A stretch of 8,401 bases of DNA from contig CALHST010000126.1 in the NCBI GenBank assembly GCA_938038825.1, positions 1-8,401 of the forward strand, written 5' to 3'. The notes under the pieces were generated by a model. The model made no database searches. It was not told where the DNA came from and worked only from the letters and a program-made list of their open reading frames with translations. A program made the translations under genes and the position numbers. Below, one piece after another: positions 1 through 7,400 of the stretch. This DNA comes from an uncultured Paracoccaceae bacterium (GTDB taxonomy: Bacteria; Pseudomonadota; Alphaproteobacteria; Rhodobacterales; Rhodobacteraceae). How positions within the stretch are numbered: the first letter of the stretch is position 1; each line of letters opens with the position of its first letter.

Positions 1-380
1 CCGGACCCGCCTTTGAAGTTCATCACGCCGATGATCTGCATGTGGTCGCCATTGCGGCGGCCGGGCAGGTAATCCCCTGCTTTCCGTGCGTTTTTTTCAA
101 GCAGGATGCGCAGATCCTGAAGGTCGTGGGCAGAGTAATGGCGGCGGTTTCCAGCGCTGAGTTTGGGTTCGGGGCCTTTGCCATCCAAATGCAACTTGCG
201 CAGATAGCTGTCGTTCACGCCCAAAAGGGAGGCCGCTTCGCCACTGGTAAAGGTGCGCATGAGTTTGGCGGCGTCAGGGGGGAATAGGGATGCACGCTGG
301 GCGTGAAGTTGGGCAGCCAGCCGTTCACTGTCTTGTCGTATCACAGCATTCAGGTCATCCTGAGGATGCGCGTTGCTCAT
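1..380 (-). CDS. repA: Plasmid partition ATPase RepA of a repABC replicon, N-terminal part (truncated by window edge)
   Basis: RepA is the ParA-like ATPase that, with RepB, segregates repABC replicons and autoregulates the operon. Only the first 126 codons are in the window. ATG is at 380-378, and GAGG lies six bases upstream of it on the coding strand. Residues 8-35 are a polar helix of the kind usual in this family (IRQDSERLAAQL, then LFPPDA). Residues about 43-72 form a MerR-like helix-turn-helix (FTSGEAASLLGV, then SYLRKL, then GKGPEP). Residues 115-126 read QIIGVMNFKGGS and run into the Walker A loop, whose catalytic Lys lies just outside the window. The NFKGGSGK form is typical of repABC RepA, whereas chromosomal ParA usually has QKGGVGKT. 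RepB, RepC and the origin would lie to the left. A standalone ParA-type partition ATPase is the alternative, but the N-terminal region fits RepA best. Confidence 0.93.
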   Translation of the reverse strand, partial: MSNAHPQDDLNAVIRQDSERLAAQLHAQRASLFPPDAAKLMRTFTSGEAASLLGVNDSYLRKLHLDGKGPEPKLSAGNRRHYSAHDLQDLRILLEKNARKAGDYLPGRRNGDHMQIIGVMNFKGGS

Positions 381-404
381 GTCTGCCCTCACCGCCAGCC
401 TTTT

Positions 405-416
405 CCGTGTTCACGG
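405..416. repeat. Short inverted repeat in the repA 5' leader
   Basis: CCGTG and CACGG are separated by TT and flanked by T-rich sequence, 25 bp upstream of the repA start codon. The position between the candidate promoter and the start suits an operator for RepA autorepression or a small leader hairpin. Five-base arms are short enough to occur by chance, so the function is a guess. Confidence 0.35.
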
Positions 417-446
417 TTTTTGGCGTTTTTATGGTTCTTTTCGTGA

Positions 447-475
447 TTAATGACTGAAACGTCAGATTCGTGCAA
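447..475 (-). promoter_or_regulatory. repA: Candidate repA promoter
   Basis: Read on the minus strand, TTGCAC (475-470) and CATTAA (452-447) are separated by 17 bp, and ATTAAT one base further is an alternative -10. This places transcription start some 60 bp before the repA ATG. A small inverted repeat, TGAC...GTCA at 451-464, sits in the spacer, where a repressor would block RNA polymerase. The -35 match is weak (three of six bases), so this is tentative. Confidence 0.3.
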
Positions 476-531
476 GTCCAAAGGTTTGAGCGTGAAAAGT
501 TACTGATTTTCCAAGTTTCTACTTTCGCTGA

Positions 532-557
532 CACATATGTGCGCTACTGTTAGCGCA
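532..557. repeat. Two abutting palindromes upstream of repA (operator or centromere candidate)
   Basis: CACATATGTG (532-541) is a perfect 10-bp palindrome. It overlaps by two bases a perfect 7-bp inverted repeat, TGCGCTA-CTGT-TAGCGCA (540-557). Each alone is not statistically remarkable in 8.4 kb, but the tandem arrangement sits between divergent genes about 150 bp upstream of repA. Known repABC replicons carry palindromic RepB-binding (parS-like) sites in or near the repA-repB region, so this is a candidate. It could equally be an operator of the divergent regulator gene. Confidence 0.4.
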
Positions 558-656
558 GGTACGGTGAAGTATTACGGTCGCCTATTTCGAGTCGCGGCTG
601 GATTGTTAGCTTTTTTCGCGGGTGTTGCATGGGGCAGATTTTTGGGCCCTGAATTT

Positions 657-667
657 GGTGTGACACC
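657..667. repeat. Small inverted repeat upstream of the regulator gene
   Basis: GGTGT and ACACC flank a single G, and a CACGTG hexamer (669-674) follows immediately. The site lies 57 bp before the GTG start of the regulator, a plausible operator position. I see no well-formed -35/-10 pair around it. The short arms allow chance occurrence. Confidence 0.25.
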
Positions 668-691
668 GCACGTGGCACAAGATTTTAGAAC

Positions 692-719
692 GCGCCCGTG
701 GATGCGTCTAAGTTGACGA
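692..719 (+). repeat. Imperfect 28-bp direct repeat, left copy
   Basis: GCGC, three variable bases, then TGGATGCGTC, a variable stretch and TTG-N-CGA. It matches 21 of 28 bases of 8142-8169 in the same orientation. This copy ends four bases before the GTG of the regulator gene. The two copies bracket the two-gene convergent module. The match is moderate and may be coincidental. Confidence 0.35.
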
Positions 720-723
720 AGTT

Positions 724-3700
724 GTGTTAAGGGGGGACTTAACGCTGTCGACTGTAAGATGTGAATTGCTGGGGGGCTTTCGGCTCATTGATGCGCATGG
801 GCAGGACGTGCACATGCCGGTCGCAAAGGGCGCGGCGTTGATCGCGTATTTGCTGTTTTCCGACAAACCCACTGTGTCGCGCCGGTTCCTTGCGGGGTTG
901 TTGTGGAGCGAAAGCACAGAATCCGCGGCATTGAGTGCGCTGCGGCAATGTTTGCACCATCTGCGCATTCTGTTGAAATCGCGGGATCTGGATTTTCTGC
1001 AGATCGAAAAACTGGCCGTGACAATTGACCGATCCAAAATATCGACGGATATCGGGGATATTGAAAACGGGCAGTCAGAGATCCTTGATACGCTGCCTGC
1101 GATTGATCCCGATCGTCTGTTGTATGGGTTTGAAGACGTCGATCCGGGATTTACCGAATGGCTTTGGGAATTTCGCCGGGTCACCAAAGTGTCGATCTGC
1201 ACATCATTGATCAGCGGGCTTGAAAGGGCGGAGGAGCCGCATAGCCGGCTGTCTATCGCGCGGACTCTAAACTCTCTGGATCCTGCGCTGGAGATCGCGG
1301 CGCGTCCCATTATCGAGGATCATATCCGGGTTGGAAATGTGGTCGAGCTTTTGCGGGTCTATTCACGGCTGTGCGAAACGTTGGAGGAGGAATGGGGCGA
1401 AGAGCCGTCGGATGATTTGCAGCGGCTTGTGGGTCAGGCGCGCTCTGATCTGGGGGCCACTTTGCCAGCCTCGCAGTCCGAGTCACAAAACGCAGATCAA
1501 CAAAAATACCTGTGCGTGCTGGGCGCTGCGATGCATACTGATCCGGACGCAGACCAAGACCAAGTTGCGACCCTGCGCACGGCATTTTCAGACCTTGCGC
1601 GATCTGTGCTGACACGGCTTTCAGATGGGATTGCAGAAATTGACGGGTGTGATGCCTGTGGCGTGTTTGGACTGCCGCAGGCGGACGAAAAAATTGCGTA
1701 TTCTGGGATCAGAGCCGCATTATGCCTGCACAGACGCTTTCTTGAATTGGCGCAAAAGACGATGGACGCGCCGGCAACTGTGCGGTTGGTCATCGGTGTG
1801 GATTCCGGGTTGGTGTCTGTTTCAAACGTATCCCCGGATTTGATGGTCACCGCGTCTGGGCCAACACTTGCCGGGCTTGTCATCGTAACGGCAATGCCAA
1901 AGCGCGATGGGGTCTATGTCAGCGATTTCACGTTTCGCAATCTGGAAGATGAGTTTGACGTCGTGCCAGACACAACGGACCCGGATGGTATCGGGTTGGT
2001 CCATGTTTTGGGCCGGGCAGGGGGAGTCGAGACGACAGCAGAGTCGCGTACACAGAGACGCGTTTTCGTGGGGCGCGCGCCTGTTTTGGCCCCATTGCGT
2101 GCCGCATGGGAGGACTCTGCCGCGGGTGATTTGCAAATTGCCAGCCTGCAAGGACCTGCGGGTATTGGCAAAACCCGTGTGGTTGATCAGTTCTTTTCCG
2201 AATTGGTGCGAAATGGGGTCCGCGTCGCAAAAGTTGGGTGCAACCGATATGACCGGGCGGCCCCGTTAGAGCCTGTAAAACAACTGTTGCACCATCTAAG
2301 CGACTCGCCGCCGCCGGCTGTCAGCAGCAGTACCGCGATTGTTGAGGCTTTGGCCGCGTGTTTGGCGTCGACACCGTCCGCCATTTTCATTGATGACTGG
2401 CAATGGGCGGATTCGGCAACGCGTCTGGCGCTGAAAGAGCTGACAGACAAATTGTATGCAGCCCCTGTTTTGGTGGTGATTGCGTCCCGTGATCTGTCCC
2501 TTGGGGATTGGATGGTGCGGTCTTCGCAGCAAGTTCACTTAGCCCCGATGAACGCGCGCGAAGTCGGCCAGATTGCGGAAAAGCTGTTGATGAGGCCCAT
2601 TGATGCCCGCTTGCGCGATGCGATCTACACAAAGTCAGGCGGGAACCCTTTGTTCCTGGAAGAGATCTGCCATGCGCTGGCAAAATCAGATGCGGACCCC
2701 GCGAATTTTCACGGCTTAGACACGCTTGCTGCAAGTTTGAATGCGTTAATCGTATCCAGAATTGACGATCTAAGCGCAAATGATGCGGCTGTGGTGTTTG
2801 CCGCAGCACCCCACAGTGAAATTATCGACGAAACCCTGTTGGAACAGATCTTGGGGTTTGCGGTCCCCGAAGCGACCCTAAAGCGGCTGTGTTCCTTGGA
2901 TGTGTTGTGCCAAAACGGCACAAGCGATGGGGGTTTGCGGTTCAAACATGGCATCACGCGTGATGTCATTTACAACATGATCAAACCCAAGGACCGCCGC
3001 CGGTATCATGCTGCGTATTTTGACGCGCTGAAGGATATCCCAAAGCAGGTGCGTTCGACCAACACTGTGGAATTGCTGGCCCTGCATGCGCGCGAAAGCG
3101 GGGATGTACATGCGGCGGCAGACTATGCGGAACAGGCGGGGGATGCGGCACTTGCGGCGTCATCGTTGGATCAGGCCAAACGGCAATATGATGCGGCGCT
3201 AACCATGTTGGATCGGATGCCGCAATCCGAAGACCTGCGGCGGCGGTGGTTGTCTGTGGCAAAACGCTGGGCCATCCCTTGTGTCTATGCGGCCTCGATC
3301 GAGCATATCCCGCGTCTTAAGAAAGCAGCGCAGATTGCGAAGGATCTGGATGATCAGAATTCATTTGCAGAGCTGCATTACTGGATGGGTTACATCAACC
3401 TGGTTCTGGGTGACTATGATCAGTCGATCAAGGGCATGACCCAAGCGCATAAAGTGGCGGATCAGGTTGGCTATGCGCGCATGCTTGCGGAAACAACGGC
3501 AATCCATGGCTGTGCGCTGACCGGGAAGATGCAATATGATCTGGCAGAACCCAAGTTGATCAGCGCCATCGAGGCCAAGGATCTGAACCCGGTCAAACAG
3601 GGCCGGGCGCCGGTCACCTCGGTCTATTCCCGAGCGGTTCTTTCGGTTATTCGGGCGGATCAGGGTCGATTTGAGGATGCAGAGCATTTGATCGACACGG

Positions 3701-4416
3701 CGTTGGCGCGGATCGAAGGGTTCCGGCACGAGATTGAAAGTTCGATCCGCAATCTGGGGGCGGCGGTGCAGATTTGGCGTGGGAATTGGAGCGCGGCGCG
3801 GGATTTGGCGCGGGTTTCTTGTGAACGCTCGGAATCGGTAGCGGCCCCGTTTTTGATCGGGAATGCGCGGTGTCTGTACAGCTATGCCAATTGGAAAATG
3901 ACCAAAAGGCCCGAGGATCTGGCAGCGTTAGAGACGGCTGTGCGATGGTTGGACGTTCAGGGGATGCGGCTGTATCTGACGTTCTTTTACGGGTGGTTGG
4001 CAGACGCGTTTTTCGACAATAACCAGATTGCAGAAGCGGTCACAGCCGCGCAGCGCACGTTGCAGCATGCGGTCAGTCACGGGGAATCGGCGGGGGCGTC
4101 GTTGGCGTGCCGCGTTTTGGCCCGGGCGGAGCTTGAAGAGTATGGAGATGGGATCGCTGCGGCGCGTGTCCATTTGGCAGAGGCGCGCCAGTGGGCTTTG
4201 GTGCGCAATTCAGATCATGAATTGGCACAATGCGCCTTGGTAGAGGCTCAATTACTTGTGAAAGTCGGTCAAAATGATTTGGCACGTGCGCCCTTGACTG
4301 ACGCGCAAGGCATCTTTGAGCGGTTGGGTATGACGTGGCATGCCAACCAAGCAGATGCCTTGCACGCAGAGATCAACCAAGGTGTTGTGCGGTTTGCGAC
4401 TGAAGCCAAAGGCTAA
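724..4416 (+). CDS. Large SARP/BTAD - cyclase-like - AAA ATPase - TPR regulator
   Basis: A predicted cytoplasmic signalling regulator of 1230 residues; I know of no named homologue. Residues about 12-105 resemble the SARP/OmpR-type winged helix (VRCELLGGFRL at the start, LLWSE near 59). Residues 110-240 are the helical BTAD domain (LDPALE, then YSRLCETLEEE). Residues about 260-435 resemble a class III nucleotide cyclase (VFGLP at 314-318, RLVIGVDSGLVSVSNV from 354), but the first metal Asp is replaced in VLGAA and the late Asn/Arg motif is absent, so catalysis is unlikely. An AAA_16/STAND-type ATPase follows: FVGR at 448, Walker A GPAGIGKT at 477-484, Walker B AIFIDDWQWAD at 553-563, GGNPLFLEE near 639. 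The rest, from about 780, is TPR-like helices. GTG 724 is the only usual start after the in-frame stop at 709-711, but its Shine-Dalgarno is weak. It is divergent from repA and overlaps the next gene tail to tail. Specificity and target are unknown. Confidence 0.88.
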   Translation: MLRGDLTLSTVRCELLGGFRLIDAHGQDVHMPVAKGAALIAYLLFSDKPTVSRRFLAGLLWSESTESAALSALRQCLHHLRILLKSRDLDFLQIEKLAVTIDRSKISTDIGDIENGQSEILDTLPAIDPDRLLYGFEDVDPGFTEWLWEFRRVTKVSICTSLISGLERAEEPHSRLSIARTLNSLDPALEIAARPIIEDHIRVGNVVELLRVYSRLCETLEEEWGEEPSDDLQRLVGQARSDLGATLPASQSESQNADQQKYLCVLGAAMHTDPDADQDQVATLRTAFSDLARSVLTRLSDGIAEIDGCDACGVFGLPQADEKIAYSGIRAALCLHRRFLELAQKTMDAPATVRLVIGVDSGLVSVSNVSPDLMVTASGPTLAGLVIVTAMPKRDGVYVSDFTFRNLEDEFDVVPDTTDPDGIGLVHVLGRAGGVETTAESRTQRRVFVGRAPVLAPLRAAWEDSAAGDLQIASLQGPAGIGKTRVVDQFFSELVRNGVRVAKVGCNRYDRAAPLEPVKQLLHHLSDSPPPAVSSSTAIVEALAACLASTPSAIFIDDWQWADSATRLALKELTDKLYAAPVLVVIASRDLSLGDWMVRSSQQVHLAPMNAREVGQIAEKLLMRPIDARLRDAIYTKSGGNPLFLEEICHALAKSDADPANFHGLDTLAASLNALIVSRIDDLSANDAAVVFAAAPHSEIIDETLLEQILGFAVPEATLKRLCSLDVLCQNGTSDGGLRFKHGITRDVIYNMIKPKDRRRYHAAYFDALKDIPKQVRSTNTVELLALHARESGDVHAAADYAEQAGDAALAASSLDQAKRQYDAALTMLDRMPQSEDLRRRWLSVAKRWAIPCVYAASIEHIPRLKKAAQIAKDLDDQNSFAELHYWMGYINLVLGDYDQSIKGMTQAHKVADQVGYARMLAETTAIHGCALTGKMQYDLAEPKLISAIEAKDLNPVKQGRAPVTSVYSRAVLSVIRADQGRFEDAEHLIDTALARIEGFRHEIESSIRNLGAAVQIWRGNWSAARDLARVSCERSESVAAPFLIGNARCLYSYANWKMTKRPEDLAALETAVRWLDVQGMRLYLTFFYGWLADAFFDNNQIAEAVTAAQRTLQHAVSHGESAGASLACRVLARAELEEYGDGIAAARVHLAEARQWALVRNSDHELAQCALVEAQLLVKVGQNDLARAPLTDAQGIFERLGMTWHANQADALHAEINQGVVRFATEAKG

Positions 4417-7400
4417 GCGGGCCTTCGGGTTGCAGCTTTGAATATTCAAAGATCGCAGCCAAGCCCCCCATGATCACAGCCAGCCCCATCGATTTGCCAG
4501 GGCATTTGTGTTTCGGGCCGCCATATGGGTCTGCGTCGTAGTCACCCCCAAAGAGATAGGTTTCCGGATCACCGCCATCTGCGATGGCTGAGCGTAGGCT
4601 AAAGGCGCAGAACTTACCGGTATCTTTGCCTTGTTTGATGGTGCGATAGAGCAGGTCGGGGATGGGGCGTTTGCCCATGCTTTCGATGATGGCGGGGCGC
4701 AGGACGATATCGGCCGCCTCGCGGACACCACAGCCGGCTTGTTGGAGCAATCCGTGGAACCGTTGATGCAAGCGCCAAAGCTGTTCGTCTTTGATCCAGT
4801 CATACAGGACCGACCGGAAACTGCCGGATACGGGGCCCGCGAATCCGAAACACGCCCCCGCCATGAATTCCGCAATTTTCTGGTCGGTCCATCTGTTGGT
4901 CTGATCATCCTTCTGCACGTCGCGCATGAAATGCAGCAAGTCGCCTGTTTCGCCACTGGCTTGAGAGCTCACAAAACCCTCGATGGCTTTGCGCACACGC
5001 GGGGTTCTGTCCTTGGCGTAATCGGTCAGATGCGGCGTCGGATGCGCACCAAACACATAGAACGAGGCAGGAAGCACATCGCGGGGACAATGCGGCAAAG
5101 GGTTGTTCAGATCTTCGGGCCCGCCGATCAAAAGATGATCCCGGGGCAGGCCAAACCACCGCACACTCAGTTCTGCGATGGTGTCGAGGATGAACTGTTC
5201 GGATTCAAACCGACGCCCCAGCATTTTCGCGGATTCTGCGTTGTTTTGGCCGTCATCTTCGCGCGATTGGGTCTGTTCCGGCAAGTTTTGCAAGAATTTG
5301 GACGCAACTGAATAGGTCTGATCGAACATGTCGGCATTGGACAATGTGCCCAAAAACGCATTCAGCACCGAACTTTCCGCGGCATGTTCTGCGGGATCAT
5401 CGACACCAAGATATTGCGGGCCAACAGTGTCTTTCATGCGATCCAGATACGTACAGACCGAATAGGTGGATCCGTCGTCATTCAGAACCTTGGCCACGCC
5501 GTCTTCGCTGCCCACAAGCACCCCGTATCCCGTGTCCAAACCCTCTTTTTCCTGCCGGATTTCGGCCCAAAGGGCCTCGCGCTTTGCACGGGTTTCATCA
5601 TCCGCATTTTCCAGAACCAGTTTCCAGGCGTCTGAATCGTCGCTGGGTTGCAGGGACAGGGCAGGGCCGTCTTTATCACCTAACCCAGCCAAATGACTTT
5701 GCGAGCGTTGTGCGGCCAGTTCTGCCAGACGTTTCAACCCATCCCTTGCCGGCGAAAACGCATAAAGACCCCATTGCAATGTCCCGATAGGCTTGTTGCC
5801 AAGATCGACATTCACCAAGGATTTATTGTGTACAAAGCGGAAATTGCGAATGCCTTCGGGCCGTTTTGGCGCCAGCAATGGATCGCCATGCCAGCTGGCA
5901 ATACCCGTCCCGTTGCCGCCCGAAATCCAGCGTTGAATGACTTCGAACTGTTCAGGAATGCTGGCGTTATAGGCAATAAAGAACTGACCGCGATCGACAT
6001 TTGGATCGGGTTCTTCGTCTAAATACGGCCCATAGGAATATCCGCGGCGCAGAATGCGTGGGTTTTCCGGTTTCAGATCCCCTTGCATCCGCGGATTGGC
6101 ACGCCGGACATGGGACTGCAGTGGCGTCAGCAGCCCATCGGGGTCGCTTTCATAGTCTTTGGCGCCTGCCTGTAATGCGGTTCCATCCGCATTCCGGCCC
6201 ACCATTTTGGCTTTGACCAGATCTTCATCCACATCTTTGGCGTCTGTGTCGAAGTTCTTTGCTGTTTCGTCAAACCGGGCCACATCAAGATGCGTTTTGC
6301 GAATGACCATGAATGTGCCGTTTTGCAGGGCAGGGTGGGGCACTTCCGCAGGAACGCCGCGATCCCGGATCGACGGGTGTCCCACCAGCAAGTCACCCAA
6401 ATCGGTGAAGTCAGGGTCGGACTTGTCCGCGCCAAATCGCGGTTGACTGATCCCATCTGCAAATCGGATGTGGCCGACAAACTTGCCTTGGGTGGCATCG
6501 CGGCGCTGCATGGGTTCGACGGCCAACACATCGACCGACCGTTTTGCGGCCATGTCGGCAAGGGCTTTGACGTCGTCATAAAGCGGGTGATCTTTGTCGA
6601 ATTTGGGAGCCACAGGCGCATTTGGGAAGGCGGCCTGCATTTGCACAATCAGGTCAATCGACGACGGTGCAACAGGGCGATGCACGGGTTTGTCGACAGG
6701 CCAATTGCCGGCGGGCCATTTCCATTCCTTGGGGTGATTGACGTCTGTGTCGCCCAACAAGCCTGCGCGGCGGTCCATGCCTTCGCGGAACGCATGGGGC
6801 AGGGATCTGCGCATGTCTTCTGGCACGCGCAACGACTTGAGGCCGTTATGGGTGACCGCCAGATTATAAATGATCTGCCCATCGGGAATTTTTTGGGGAT
6901 GTGTTGGTGTGTTGGGCCACAACAGCGCATCCATGTCGTTGAGGAAAATCCCCCCTTGTTCGGGGATATCAACGCGCATCAGCACCATGCAGGCATGGGT
7001 CGGCACAAAATCGACTTTGGGGATTGTGACCCCATCCACGGGTTTGTCGGCCCGCAGCAAGCCCGCCTGAATTTCACTGGGGCGTGGAATGACGGGATCA
7101 GGTGTTTTGCGGGGTCTGGGCGCATTGGCAAACCACAGCAAGGCTTGCTGGTTTTGCGAGAACAATTCGCACATACGCACAAAACGGCGCACGTCGGGGT
7201 GTTGTTGGGCAGCACCGCACAACAGTTGGGTCAAGGCCTCGACCGGGGGAATGGTCCAATCGCCCGTGACAACGGGATGATCCTTGAGAGGTGACTGCAG
7301 CAGGCCGGCGCGCAAGGCATCCCAGAAACCGGGCACCAGCTTTTTGGCAAGGTTGTAGTACAGCAGATCATCGCGGGTTTCGACGTTCTCGGAATCCATC

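Larger units (their letters stand above)
381..723. other. Divergent intergenic region between repA and the SARP/ATPase regulator gene
   Basis: This 343-bp stretch has no convincing gene. It separates two divergently transcribed genes and is more AT-rich than its flanks between about 400 and 540. It carries several short inverted repeats (405-416, 451-464, 532-541, 540-557, 657-667), and one copy of an imperfect direct repeat ends a few bases before the regulator start codon. It must contain the promoters of both genes. In repABC replicons the region upstream of repA also commonly carries operator or centromere-like palindromes. Confidence 0.7.

Noticed and set aside
42..287. Plus-strand 81-residue open frame
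   Set aside because: Antisense to the repA coding sequence, which matches the RepA family along its whole visible length.
561..723. Sigma-70 promoter for the regulator gene
   Set aside because: TTGGTG near 655 and AT-rich bases near 681-687 were considered, but spacing (about 20 bp) and hexamer matches are too poor to call.
708..1310. Minus-strand 200-residue open frame
   Set aside because: Antisense to the winged-helix/BTAD segment of the regulator and Ser/Arg-rich as expected for a shadow frame.
4405..4430. Rho-independent terminator between the convergent genes
   Set aside because: AGCC-AAA-GGCT at 4404-4414 has only a 4-bp stem and no T-tract follows.
4631..5311. Plus-strand 226-residue open frame
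   Set aside because: Antisense to the P450 domain coding region, with no motif. Shadow frame.
6290..7294. Plus-strand 334-residue open frame
   Set aside because: It lies wholly antisense inside the DyP domain of the fusion gene, whose frame has recognisable motifs throughout. It is a high-GC shadow frame with no family resemblance.
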